The position numbers and the translations under genes were made by a program. From contig NC_015572.1 in assembly GCF_000214665.1 (NCBI RefSeq), positions 124,001-188,000 of the forward strand: 64,000 nt of DNA, given 5' to 3'. Every line of letters begins with the position of its first letter. The stretch's first letter is position 1. The stretch is from Methylomonas methanica MC09 (lineage in GTDB: Bacteria; Pseudomonadota; Gammaproteobacteria; Methylococcales; Methylomonadaceae). Positions 54,491-63,849 of this stretch are shown here, in pieces. The notes beneath the pieces were generated by a model, which saw only the letters and a program-made list of their open reading frames with translations, was not told the DNA's origin and did not search any database.

Positions 54491-56027
54491 GCGTACAGTA
54501 CCCGCACTGAGCCTGTCGCCTTTGCTGCTCTCCGCTTGCGGCGGCGGTTTGTTCACCACCGTAGGTCCGGACTACCAAGCAGAACCTCTGCCGACCGGGA
54601 TCGGCTGGCATGCGCCTCAAACCGCTCAGGCCAATCCGCATTTAGCGCATCACGGGCAACAAACCGACTTAATCCGCTGGTGGGAGCGCTTTAACGATCC
54701 GGTTCTGACCCAACTGTTAAGCTCCGCGGAACAACAAAGCGCTTCGCTGGCCGATGCCCGGGTGCGCATTGAGCAAGCCAGAGCCAATCTGGTCGGCGCC
54801 GATGCCGCTCTTTTACCCAACCTGGATGGCAGCATGGCAGCCAAGCGCTCTTCCGCTTCCTTCGGCGGCACCCCTTTCGACTGGGACCAGTACACCGTCG
54901 GCTTGCAATCCAGCTGGGAAATCGATCTGTTCGGCGGCTTGGCCCGTCAGGCTCAAGCCGCCAGCAGCCAACTCGAAGCGAAACTGGCTGGATGGCACGA
55001 CGCGCGGGTTTCGGTGGCGGCGGAAACGGCTAATGCCTACTTGGCTTACCGCTATTGCCAAAGCCAGTTAACAATCATCCTGGCCGATAGCGAATCGCGC
55101 CGGGAATCCGCTCGACTGGTAGGCATAGCCGGCGACAACGGCTTAAGTCCGCCAGCTGAAGTCGCCTTGGCCGCTGCCAGTGCCGCCGACGGTAACAACG
55201 CCTTATTAAAGCAACAAGCCCAATGCGAACGCTCGATCAAAAGTTTGGCGGCGATGACCGGGTTGGAGGAAACCGAACTACGAACCCTATTAGACGGTGT
55301 AACGGATCGTGTTGCCCAATTGCCTGTGCCGCCGGAGTTTCGCATCGATGCCATCCCGGCCCGCGTGTTGCTGCAACGACCGGATATCGCCGCTGCCGAG
55401 CGGGATATGGCGGAGGCCAGCGCCAATATCGGTGTGCAGCGGGCCAAGCAATTTCCAAAGCTGAGTCTGTCCGGCAACATCACCCCCACCCTGCAAAGTA
55501 TCAACGGCGCGGCATTGATGCTGGCTCAGACCTGGGCGATTGGTCCAACCCTAAGCCTGCCCTTGTTCGATGCCGGCAAGCGGGCCGCCGATGTTTCGGT
55601 GGCAGAAGTGCAATATCAAGCGGCGGAAACTCATTTCCGCGCCAAAGTACGGACGGCGGTCAAGGAAGTGGAAGAGGCGTTGGTGCGTTTGGATAGTGCC
55701 GGCCAACGTCTGCCGCAAGGCCAAGCGGCCGTCTCCGGTTATCGCGGCAATTTTCTTAGCCAGCAGGCGCTTTACCGAAACGGCCTGGGGAATTTGTTGG
55801 ATGTCGAAACCGCCCGCCGCAACCTGCTGACGGCCGAACTGGCACTTAAAGAACTGGAACAAGAACATGTGAGTGCCTGGATCGCGCTATACCGCGCGGT
55901 CGGCGGCGGTTGGTCGGCAAATTCGGAAACCGCTGGCGAGCCGGTCGACAATGATCCCGGCAAGCACCCCTCACCTAATCCAATAGTTACGACTCAACAG
56001 CTGCAAGCCAGCGGAGGAAAATCATGA
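54483..56027 (+). CDS. Outer-membrane efflux lipoprotein (NodT/OprM type)
   Basis: A 514-residue protein. The ATG at 54483 is chosen because it starts a lipoprotein signal (LSLLLSACGGG lipobox near residue 18); an earlier in-frame codon at 54408 lies inside the regulator gene. The body has two TolC-type repeats with long helices (LADARVRIEQARANLVGADAALLP, first repeat). The C-terminal GGGWSAN region fits the family. It forms the outer-membrane channel of the tripartite pump. It overlaps the adaptor gene (ATGA). Confidence 0.93.
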   Translation: MLKRTVPALSLSPLLLSACGGGLFTTVGPDYQAEPLPTGIGWHAPQTAQANPHLAHHGQQTDLIRWWERFNDPVLTQLLSSAEQQSASLADARVRIEQARANLVGADAALLPNLDGSMAAKRSSASFGGTPFDWDQYTVGLQSSWEIDLFGGLARQAQAASSQLEAKLAGWHDARVSVAAETANAYLAYRYCQSQLTIILADSESRRESARLVGIAGDNGLSPPAEVALAAASAADGNNALLKQQAQCERSIKSLAAMTGLEETELRTLLDGVTDRVAQLPVPPEFRIDAIPARVLLQRPDIAAAERDMAEASANIGVQRAKQFPKLSLSGNITPTLQSINGAALMLAQTWAIGPTLSLPLFDAGKRAADVSVAEVQYQAAETHFRAKVRTAVKEVEEALVRLDSAGQRLPQGQAAVSGYRGNFLSQQALYRNGLGNLLDVETARRNLLTAELALKELEQEHVSAWIALYRAVGGGWSANSETAGEPVDNDPGKHPSPNPIVTTQQLQASGGKS

Positions 56028-57133
56028 CCCAGGGAACAAAAGTCGCCCTAGCCGGCATCTGTTTGGTGTCGATAGGCTTAGGGATTGCGCTAGCCAGTAG
56101 CCGCGAACCGGCACCCGCCGCGCCGCTGGCCGCCAATCCTGCTCTCAGCGTTTCGCTGATCAGCCCGGAACTCCGCGAGATTCCCCTCGATTTAACGGCC
56201 AATGGTTCGATTGCGGCCTGGCAGGAAGCGGTTATCGGCGCCGAGGTCGGCGATTTACGCTTGAATGCGGTGAATGTGCAAATCGGGGAAGCGGTCAAAA
56301 AAGGCCAAGTCTTGGCGACGTTTGCGGACGAAAGCGTATTGACGGATGTCGCGCAGAGCCGGGCGATGCTGGCCGAAGCGGAGGCCAACTTGGCGGAAGC
56401 CAAAGTCAACGCCGCCAGGGCAAGCAAAATATCGCCGGTTGGCGCACTGAGCGCGCAGCAAGTCGACCAATATCTAACCATCGAAAAAACCGCCCGCGCT
56501 AAAGTGCAAGTAGCTAAAGCGCAATTGGATGCGCAATTATTGCGTCTGAAATATACCAAGGTGGTCGCCGGCGACGACGGTATTATTTCCTCTCGTACCG
56601 CTACGTTGGGCGCCGTCACGGCCAGAGGGCAGGAGCTTTTCCGGTTGATTCGGCAAAACCGGCTGGAGTGGCGCGCTGAAGTGACGGCCGCTGAAATGAC
56701 CCAACTGCGTCCCGGCGTTGCCGTTACGGTCGAAGTGCCCAATGTCGGCAGCATCGAAGGCACGGTGCGCTTTTTGGCGCCGACTTTGGACGAACAAAGC
56801 CGTAACGGCCTGGTCTACGTCGATTTGCCGCATGCCGTGCAAAGCGGCTTGCGCGCCGGCATGTTCGCCCGCGGCGAATTCCATTTGGGTAGTAGCGGCG
56901 GACTGACCGTGCCGCAAGATGCGCTATCGCTGCGGGATGGCTTCAGTTATGTGTTCCGATTGGCCGAGCAATCCGGGGATCGGGGGCGGGTCAATCAAGT
57001 CAAAGTGCAACTCGGCCGCCGCAGCGGCGGCACTCTGGAAGTGCTGTCCGGCCTGAGTCCGGAAGACCGGCTGGTCGCCGGCGGCGCCTCGTTTTTGGCC
57101 GATGGCGATAGCGTCAGGGTGGTGGCGCCATGA
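56024..57133 (+). CDS. RND efflux periplasmic adaptor subunit
   Basis: A 369-residue membrane fusion protein with an N-terminal anchor (ICLVSIGLGIALASS), lipoyl/barrel-sandwich segments (AWQEAVIGAEVGDLRLNAVNV and DGIISSRTATLGAV), a helical hairpin between (about 100-175) and beta-barrel domains after. It bridges the RND pump and the outer-membrane channel. Overlaps both neighbours by ATGA, so translation is coupled throughout. Confidence 0.94.
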   Translation: MTQGTKVALAGICLVSIGLGIALASSREPAPAAPLAANPALSVSLISPELREIPLDLTANGSIAAWQEAVIGAEVGDLRLNAVNVQIGEAVKKGQVLATFADESVLTDVAQSRAMLAEAEANLAEAKVNAARASKISPVGALSAQQVDQYLTIEKTARAKVQVAKAQLDAQLLRLKYTKVVAGDDGIISSRTATLGAVTARGQELFRLIRQNRLEWRAEVTAAEMTQLRPGVAVTVEVPNVGSIEGTVRFLAPTLDEQSRNGLVYVDLPHAVQSGLRAGMFARGEFHLGSSGGLTVPQDALSLRDGFSYVFRLAEQSGDRGRVNQVKVQLGRRSGGTLEVLSGLSPEDRLVAGGASFLADGDSVRVVAP

Positions 57134-60100
57134 ATGTATCGGCCTGGTGTATCCGTAATCCGATTCCGGCGATGATGCTGTTCGTGCTGCTCAGTTTCGC
57201 CGGTCTGCTCAGCTTCAAGGCCATGAAGGTGCAGAATTTTCCAGATCTGGACCTGCCGACCGTCACGGTGTCCGCATCCTTGCCCGGTGCTTCGCCGTCG
57301 CAGTTGGAAACCGAAGTGGCGCGCAAAATCGAAAATGCCATCGCCACCTTGCAGGGGTTGAAACATATGACCAGCAAGGTGCAAGACGGCAGCGTCACCA
57401 TAACGGCGGAATTCCGCCTGGAAAAACCGGTACAGGAAGCCTTGGACGATGTGCGTTCGGCCGTCTCCAAAGTGAAAACCGATTTGCCCGGCGACCTGCG
57501 CGACCCGGTGGTGACCAAACTGGATTTGGCCGGCTCGCCCATTTTGGCCTTTACGGTGAGCTCCCCGCAACGGGACGACGAAGCGCTGTCCTGGTTCGTG
57601 GAAGACACGGTGGCCAAACGCTTGCTGTCCGTGCGCGGCGTGGGGGCGGTCAACCGGGTCGGCGGTGTCAGCCGCGAAGTGACCATTGCTCTGGATCCGG
57701 TTAAATTGCAGGCGCTCGGTACCACGGCGGCCGATATTTCCCGCCAGTTGCGCGCAATGCAACGTGAAAGCGCCGGCGGCCGTATAGACTTGGGCAGCGG
57801 CGAACAACCGGTACGTACGCTGGCCAACGTGGCGTCCGTGGCGGAAATGCGTCCGTTGCAATTGTCCTTGGGTGACGGCCGCCGCATTCGGCTGGATCAA
57901 GTAGCGCAAATCGACGACGCGGTTGCCGAACCGCGCGCGGCGGCGCTGCTGAACGGCAAGCCGGTAGTGGGCTTCGAAGTCACTCGCAGTCGGGGCGCCG
58001 GCGAAGTGGAGGTCGGTGCCGGCGTGCAAAAAGCGCTGGCCGAACTGCACGCCGCCAATCCGGACATCGAGTTTACCGAAGCGTTTAATTTCGTTACCCC
58101 GGTCGAGGAAGAATTTCAAGGCTCGATGACCATGCTGTATGAAGGCGGTTTGCTGGCCGTATTGGTGGTGTGGCTGTTTTTGCGCGACTGGCGGGCGACG
58201 TTTATTTCGGCCTTGGCCCTGCCGCTGTCGGTGATACCGGCCTTCTTGGGCATGGATTATCTGGGCTTCTCGCTGAATGTGATTACACTGTTGGCGCTAT
58301 CCTTGGTGATCGGCATTCTGGTGGACGACGCCATCGTCGAAGTGGAAAACATCGTCCGCCACCTGCGCATGGGCAAAACCCCATATCAGGCCGCGATGGA
58401 AGCCGCCGACGAAATCGGCTTGGCCGTGGTCGCCACCACTTTCGCGCTGGTGGCGGTATTTTTGCCCACCGCCTTCATGAGCGGGGTGGCCGGGCGTTTT
58501 TTCAAACAATTCGGCTGGACGGCTTCACTGGCGATATTGGCTTCGCTGGTGGTGGCGCGGATGCTGACGCCGATGATGGCCGCTTATATGTTGAGAAACA
58601 AAGCTCACGCCGAAGCACCGGAAGGTCCGATTATGCGCCGCTATATGCAACTGGCGGCCTGGTGTCTTAAACACCGTTTGACCACCATCAGCGGCGCTGC
58701 GGCATTTTTTGTCGGCTCGCTGTTTTTGATTCCCTTGCTACCGCAAGGCTTTCTGCCAGCCGACGACAATCCGCAAACCCAGGTTTTCGTGGAATTGTCG
58801 CCGGGGGCCAGCTTGACGCAAACCAAGGCTGCAGCGGAATCCGCCCGGCAATTAGTCGCCGATATTCCGTATGTAAAGAATATTTACACCACCATAGGCG
58901 CCGGTTCCGCCGGTACCGACCCGATGGCGGGCGCCCAGGGTAGTGGCGAAGTACGGAAGGCCACCTTGACCATCACGCTGGCCAATCGGCGCGACCGGCC
59001 TATCCGCAAACAGGCGATCGAACAGCAAATTCGCTTGGCTTTGGAAAAACTGCCCGGCGTGCGTACTAAAGTCGGGTTGGGCGCTTCCGGCGAGAAGTAC
59101 GTATTGGTGTTGAGCGGCGACGATCCGCAAGCCTTGAACACGGCCGCCCGTAATGTGGAGCGCGATCTCAGAACCATTTCAGGCCTGGGTAGTATCGCCT
59201 CCAGCGCTGCGCTGGTCAGACCAGAGATTGCGGTGCGGCCCGATTTTGCCCGCGCCGCCGACTTAGGCGTTACCACTTCCGCGTTGGCGGAGACCCTGCG
59301 TATCGCCACCATCGGCGACTACGACTGGTCGCTGTCCAAACTTAATCTGGCCCAACGTCAGGTACCCATGGTGGTTAAATTGGCGGCGGAAGGGCGACGC
59401 GATCTGGGTGTGCTGGAGCGGCTGGCGGTACCGTCCGCTAAACCCGGTATCGGCGCGGTGATGGTGGGCCAAGTCGCTAAGCTGGAACTGTCCAGCGGTC
59501 CGGCGGTGATCGACCGTTACGACCGCTCGCGCAATATCAATTTCGAAATCGAACTCGCCAGCCTGCCGCTGGGCGACGTCACTGCGGCGGTACAAAATTT
59601 GCCCAGCATCAAAAACCTGCCGGCCGGCGTCAAGCGCATCAATATCGGCGACGCCGAGATGATGGGCGAGCTGTTCGCTAGTTTCGGCATGGCCATGCTG
59701 ACCGGCGTGCTGTGCATTTTTATCGTGCTGGTGCTGTTGTTTAAAGACTTTCTGCAACCCATCACCATTTTGGCGGCGCTGCCGTTGTCGTTCGGCGGCG
59801 GTTTCGTGGCGCTATTGCTGACCGGCAAGGCCTTTTCGATGCCGTCGTTGATTGGTTTGGTCATGCTGATGGGGATTGCCACCAAAAACTCCATTCTGCT
59901 GGTGGAATACGCCATCGTGGCCCGCCGCGATCACGGCATGAGCCGTATGGACGCCTTATTGGATGCCTGCCACAAACGGGCCCGGCCTATCGTGATGACC
60001 ACGATCGCCATGGGAGCCGGCATGTTGCCGATCGCGATAGGGATGGGAGATGCGGATTCGTCTTTCCGCAGCCCGATGGCGGTGGCGGTAATCGGCGGTT

Positions 60101-60231
60101 TGGTCACCTCCACGTTTTTAAGCCTGTTGGTGATTCCAGTGGCCTATACCTATCTGGACGATTTGAAAAACTCGGGCGCGGCACTTTGGAAACGTTATAC
60201 CGCACCCAAGGCTATCGCCGTCGAGTCTTGA
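57130..60231 (+). CDS. RND efflux pump, HAE-1-like permease
   Basis: A 1033-residue inner-membrane proton antiporter with about 12 transmembrane helices and two large periplasmic loops. Helix 4 has the proton-relay pair in LVIGILVDDAIVEVENI. FQGSMTMLYEGGLLAVLVVW and MLMGIATKNSILLVEYAIV mark the two halves. Lengths match AcrB/MexB-class or NodT-linked pumps. The substrate class (drug, metal or signal) cannot be told. Last gene of the tetR-omf-mfp-rnd operon. Confidence 0.94.
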   Translation: MNVSAWCIRNPIPAMMLFVLLSFAGLLSFKAMKVQNFPDLDLPTVTVSASLPGASPSQLETEVARKIENAIATLQGLKHMTSKVQDGSVTITAEFRLEKPVQEALDDVRSAVSKVKTDLPGDLRDPVVTKLDLAGSPILAFTVSSPQRDDEALSWFVEDTVAKRLLSVRGVGAVNRVGGVSREVTIALDPVKLQALGTTAADISRQLRAMQRESAGGRIDLGSGEQPVRTLANVASVAEMRPLQLSLGDGRRIRLDQVAQIDDAVAEPRAAALLNGKPVVGFEVTRSRGAGEVEVGAGVQKALAELHAANPDIEFTEAFNFVTPVEEEFQGSMTMLYEGGLLAVLVVWLFLRDWRATFISALALPLSVIPAFLGMDYLGFSLNVITLLALSLVIGILVDDAIVEVENIVRHLRMGKTPYQAAMEAADEIGLAVVATTFALVAVFLPTAFMSGVAGRFFKQFGWTASLAILASLVVARMLTPMMAAYMLRNKAHAEAPEGPIMRRYMQLAAWCLKHRLTTISGAAAFFVGSLFLIPLLPQGFLPADDNPQTQVFVELSPGASLTQTKAAAESARQLVADIPYVKNIYTTIGAGSAGTDPMAGAQGSGEVRKATLTITLANRRDRPIRKQAIEQQIRLALEKLPGVRTKVGLGASGEKYVLVLSGDDPQALNTAARNVERDLRTISGLGSIASSAALVRPEIAVRPDFARAADLGVTTSALAETLRIATIGDYDWSLSKLNLAQRQVPMVVKLAAEGRRDLGVLERLAVPSAKPGIGAVMVGQVAKLELSSGPAVIDRYDRSRNINFEIELASLPLGDVTAAVQNLPSIKNLPAGVKRINIGDAEMMGELFASFGMAMLTGVLCIFIVLVLLFKDFLQPITILAALPLSFGGGFVALLLTGKAFSMPSLIGLVMLMGIATKNSILLVEYAIVARRDHGMSRMDALLDACHKRARPIVMTTIAMGAGMLPIAIGMGDADSSFRSPMAVAVIGGLVTSTFLSLLVIPVAYTYLDDLKNSGAALWKRYTAPKAIAVES

Positions 60232-60256
60232 TTGTCCGATGACGCAGGGGGATGTG

Positions 60257-61117
60257 TCAGGAACCGTATTTATATTGCCGCATCCATTTGGTCGCTATCC
60301 ATTTTTCGCCGGTTAATACGGGAGCGCCGCCGTGCAAGGTCGCCGGGTCGACTTGGCCCAAGGAGTTGCAGTAAGCGAAATAGGCGGCGCTGCCCCGTTT
60401 AGGCGTAATGCTGATTCCGACGTCGGGAAATACGGTTTCGCCCCCTTCCGTCACTTCGTTGAGGTACATCACCAATGTTGCAACGCGTTGGCCGCTTTGG
60501 GTCATCTGAAGCGCGCCGCCCGATTCGTTCTCGAGGAAGTAGTCAAAATGAGGCTTGTATTGGGCACCGACGCCATAATGCAGTATCTGGATGCCTTCGC
60601 CGTGGTCCTCCGGCCAGTTCATCAATTCCGAAATTCTGCGATCCAGTCGGGATATTAGCGGGCTTTCTCCCCGTTGGAAATAGGTTCCTTCGCTGCTGCG
60701 GTCGGCTATGACTTGAAATTTCCCTGTCTGCGGATCCACGATGGCCGATGGGGTCAGTTTCCGGCGCGACTGCTCTATCAATTGCTCGCATTCTTCTCCA
60801 CTCATAAATTCGTCTACCACCACAATATCGGGGCGACTCACCCGTAAGCTTACCTTTACGCTGCGATCGAACAAGTCGATGTTGTTGCCCGCGGCCACCA
60901 GGCTGGTTTCGTATTGATAAGGTAGCTTAGCTTTATTGGACGGTTCAGGTTGCGGCGAAACATCGTTAGCAACGCAAGCAATGCAATTCGCCGCAAAGGC
61001 CGCGTCGAAGTCGGCTTGCAACATTGATTCGATCAACGCTTGTTGCGTACATCCTCGCTGCAAATTTCCAGCAATCCAGTTTCTCCAAGACGTACTCATG
61101 TCGTTAGTGTTTGTCAT
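60257..61117 (-). CDS. 2OG-Fe(II) oxygenase, prolyl-4-hydroxylase-like (286 residues)
   Basis: The ATG at 61117 is chosen because AGGAGA lies eight bases upstream; the frame is open to 61144. The C-terminal P4H-type domain has iron ligands His and Asp in YKPHFDYFLE and the distal His in TLHGGAPVLTGEKWIATKW, with Lys as 2OG contact. VMYLNEVTEGGETVFPDVG is the family strand. The N-terminal 90 residues are specific, with two close cysteines (CIACV). Substrate unknown; bacterial members hydroxylate proline residues of ribosomal or elongation factor proteins. Different in sequence and composition from the AT-rich member at 39593. Confidence 0.9.
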   Translation of the reverse strand: MTNTNDMSTSWRNWIAGNLQRGCTQQALIESMLQADFDAAFAANCIACVANDVSPQPEPSNKAKLPYQYETSLVAAGNNIDLFDRSVKVSLRVSRPDIVVVDEFMSGEECEQLIEQSRRKLTPSAIVDPQTGKFQVIADRSSEGTYFQRGESPLISRLDRRISELMNWPEDHGEGIQILHYGVGAQYKPHFDYFLENESGGALQMTQSGQRVATLVMYLNEVTEGGETVFPDVGISITPKRGSAAYFAYCNSLGQVDPATLHGGAPVLTGEKWIATKWMRQYKYGS

Positions 61118-61850
61118 TGGTGGGTCTCCTGTTTCAGTGTTCATGAATTAGTTATTTACGACAAGCTTGAGAAAAACTGTATATAAAAAACGGCTCTGGT
61201 TCATTATGAAAACATTAATTTGACATTAGGAACTTATTAAGCGTCTTATTTATTTAATTTAATCTGTGATTTTTATGGAGATGGGCGGGTTGTTTTTTAT
61301 AAAAAACAGGTTTTAGGTAGAGAGTAAATTAATTGCATCTCCTGATGAAAATGATAATTAATTTAGTTTCTATCGTCCTTTTTTGCGGAACTTTATTTGT
61401 CCGATTTTTATCGGGTATTGGGTTTGTGATTGCATTGCGGTCTAATCTAAGTTTTGGGTTGTCAATTGCTTGTTTGTTCATAAGTCATTGTTTTTTATGT
61501 TAAAAAGATTTATTTCTCATGTTGTATATGAAATTAATGTCGCTAGTTATTTTAAGTGCTTTTTTATATATATTTTGATTAAATCAATAATGTATTGAGG
61601 TGTATCTTATATTTAAAATTATAATAAACGTTATATGGTATTTATATTTAATTCTCATGACTTCATGTTTTGTTCATTAGTTTTTAATGCAAGCATAATG
61701 GTAAATAATCAATTTTTTTGTTTAAATTCATCCGCAATTGCCAGGACCATGATTGCTAAGTAAATAAGAGTTTAATGATATATAAACGAATATTTATTTA
61801 GCTCGCCTAAGCTAAGGCAAGAGGATTTTGCTAAATAATTGAGGAGAGTA
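61118..61850. other. AT-rich intergenic region
   Basis: About 730 bases, strongly AT-rich against the flanking genes, with no supported gene. It probably holds the promoter region of the Ala-Pro-repeat protein. The ribosome site GAGGAG lies at 61841-61846. Confidence 0.55.
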
Positions 61851-61863
61851 ATGATGAAAAAAA
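61851..61863 (+). promoter_or_regulatory. Start codons and A7 tract that put the CXXCH/AP-repeat gene out of frame
   Basis: GAGGAG, then ATGATG at 61851-61856 and seven A residues at 61857-61863. Read as is, the frame [11 protein letters not shown] stops after 19 codons. With one extra A it reads [13 protein letters not shown] and joins the long frame at 61904, giving a normal signal peptide. Slippage, phase variation or a sequencing error are possible explanations. Confidence 0.7.
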
Positions 61864-61903
61864 GGTTGATATTCTATCTATCGGCGGACCTGCTTCTGCA
61901 CTG

Positions 61904-63241
61904 GTGGTGACGATAGCTTCTTCATTCGGTGTCATGTCGGATGCAAACGCAACCCCCGCTATTATGGGAACCAATAGTGCACCGGCCTGTACCTCATGCC
62001 ACGCGGGAGGGCAATTCACCAAATCTGAAGGACAAGCCGGAATTCCGGGCTTTTGTTTGACCAAGTACCCTAGCGGTAACGGCGCATTCGATAGTTCATT
62101 TAATTGTATTGCACCGGCACCGGCACCGGCACCGGCACCGGCACCGGCACCGGCACCGGCACCAGCACCAGCACCAGCACCAGCACCAGCACCAGCACCA
62201 GCACCAGCACCAGCACCAGCACCAGCACCAGCACCAGCACCAGCACCAGCACCAGCACCAGCACCGGCACCGGCACCGGCACCAACACCAGCACCGGCAC
62301 CAACACCTTCTCCTACACCAACACCTACACCAACACCTACACCTACACCTACACCTACACCTACACTTACACCGGCGCCATCACCTGCACCAATACCCAC
62401 ACCGGCGCCTGCACCCGCACCAACTCCAACTCCAACTCCAACCGGGTGTGGCGATCACTATGACGACAACGATAACTACGCTGGAGAAGACGATGCGGAT
62501 CATCGCGAGCATGAAGGAGAAAGTTACAGCAGTCGCCCAAGTCTGAATGTGCCGACATCAGTTTCGGTTCATGCCGGGGAAGCCCTGACATTGGCGGCCA
62601 CTGTCATCGATTGCGCTGATCGCGAGATTACGATTAAGGCCGAACATTTGCCTGAAGGTGCGAGCATAGTCAACAGCATCGATCCTGAGTTGCATTTGCC
62701 TAAGGCTGTTATTACTTGGACGCCGTCGATGGATTTTGAAGGCCGACGAGTCAAGGTCGTCTTAAGAGCTTATGCGAAAGATGCCGAAAATAAAGAACAT
62801 GGAGAACATGGAGAACATGGAGAACATGAAGACGCAGTCGTTTCTAAAGCCAAGAAGGTTGTAATCAATGTATTGCCAGCGCTATCGCCTGGTAGCCAAG
62901 AATCTATATCCGAAGATAGCGAGTCGGTAGTTTCGGGCAGCATGGTTGGTAATGCTCGATATAGTTCCGGCGCGAACAAGCTTTTCGTTACAGGCCAAGT
63001 GCTCTGGAACAAATCCAGCTCGAGTGACGAGCGCAAAGCCTTGCTCGAATCCGAAAATACCGCAGTTATTACCGATGCTAATTCCGGTGTCGTATTGGGT
63101 GAGGTCCAGGTTAAGCAAAACGGCAAATGGCACGCGGTATTGCCGATCGGTAATGCCATGCCTCCTTGCGCGATCGATGTGACTTTCCATGGTAAATCAG
63201 GCGCTAAAACAGTCAAAGGCGTTCAAGGCTGCCAAGGCTAA
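61904..63241 (+). CDS. Exported CXXCH protein with long Ala-Pro/Thr-Pro repeats (authentic start probably 61851, out of frame by one base)
   Basis: The open frame gives 445 residues from a weak GTG. The probable true start is 61851 if the A7 run had eight bases, when a signal peptide ending near SDANA would lead. The mature N-terminus has one CTSCH c-type haem motif. It is followed by some 60-100 residues of Ala-Pro then Thr-Pro repeats (62111-62448), an acidic stretch ([16 protein letters not shown]), and a C-terminal region with Ig-like character ([15 protein letters not shown]) and a four-fold HGE repeat (62795-62830). Rigid Pro-rich spacers of this sort hold domains away from the membrane. 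Function unknown. It precedes a TlpA-like thioredoxin gene. Confidence 0.7.
62111..62448 (+). repeat. Hexanucleotide array encoding Ala-Pro and Thr-Pro dipeptides
   Basis: Runs of GCACCG then GCACCA, and later CCTACA-type units. The repeats are uniform enough to allow slippage length change. They also create long spurious frames (His-Arg/His-Gln and Gly-Ala) on both strands. Confidence 0.9.
62795..62830 (+). repeat. Four 9-bp repeats encoding Glu-His-Gly
   Basis: GAACATGGA three times and GAACATGAA once, in the Ala-Pro-repeat gene. A possible histidine-rich metal site. Confidence 0.85.
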
Positions 63242-63293
63242 GTCAATTCGTAACTAACACTCATGCCAATTTGTTGGCGTTTATATCAGTATG

Positions 63294-63314
63294 GCCGCCC
63301 GCTAGTCGGGCGGC
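63294..63314 (+). terminator. Hairpin after the Ala-Pro-repeat gene
   Basis: GCCGCCCG and CGGGCGGC arms with a 5-base loop, followed by ATCTCT rather than a T-run. It may attenuate rather than end the transcript reaching the TlpA-like gene 23 bases on. Confidence 0.45.
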
Positions 63315-63336
63315 ATCTCTAACCAGGAAAAAGAAT

Positions 63337-63840
63337 ATGCAAAAAAAATTTCTTATTATCGCCATGATGTATTTATTGAATATCGTAAGTTTCGATGTAA
63401 ATGCATCCGAAGTAGGAGAGGCCGCACCGCAATTTACCTTACCCAGTCTTAATGGAAATCAGTCTGTCAGCTTAAAACAAATGGAAGGAAAAGTGATTTA
63501 TTTGGACTTTTGGGCTTCTTGGTGCGCGCCGTGCCGGACCTCGTTTCCATTGCTAAACAAACTGTATGAAAAATATAAAAGCCAAGGGTTTGAAGTTGTA
63601 GCCGTTAATCTGGATGAAGACAAAACAAAGGCCGAAGAGTTTCTAAAAGAAATTCCTGTTGAATTTACGGTTTTAAGCGATGCCTCGGGCGAATGGTCCG
63701 ATAAATTCGTGGTGGAGTCCATGCCGACTTCGTTCATTATCGATAAAAAAGGAATTATTCAAAACATACATAAAGGGTTTGTTAGTGGCGATATTGAAGG
63801 ATTGGAAGCAAAAATAATTAAATTAATTGGAAACAAATAA
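63337..63840 (+). CDS. TlpA/ResA-like thioredoxin-fold protein
   Basis: A 167-residue exported protein. The ATG at 63337 follows AGGAAAAA; the signal is FLIIAMMYLLNIVSFDVNA. The fold has ASWCAPCRTSFP as active site (WCAPC near residues 52-56), with VPTSFIIDKKG-like MPTSFIIDKKGI for the cis-Pro loop. It probably reduces or isomerises disulfides, for example in apocytochromes. Its stop is 9 bases before the DUF4266 gene, and both fit the thioredoxin-DUF4266-DUF3570 operon order seen in other bacteria. Confidence 0.92.
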   Translation: MQKKFLIIAMMYLLNIVSFDVNASEVGEAAPQFTLPSLNGNQSVSLKQMEGKVIYLDFWASWCAPCRTSFPLLNKLYEKYKSQGFEVVAVNLDEDKTKAEEFLKEIPVEFTVLSDASGEWSDKFVVESMPTSFIIDKKGIIQNIHKGFVSGDIEGLEAKIIKLIGNK

Positions 63841-63849
63841 TCGATTGTT

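Noticed and set aside
61831..62400. Minus-strand Gly-Ala-repeat frame
   Set aside because: Antisense reading of the same array with no ribosome site and no non-repeat family features.
62109..62546. Long His-Arg/His-Gln frame across the repeat array
   Set aside because: It is a shifted reading of the GCACCR repeats. The Ala-Pro frame continues into non-repeat protein on both sides and has the CXXCH motif.
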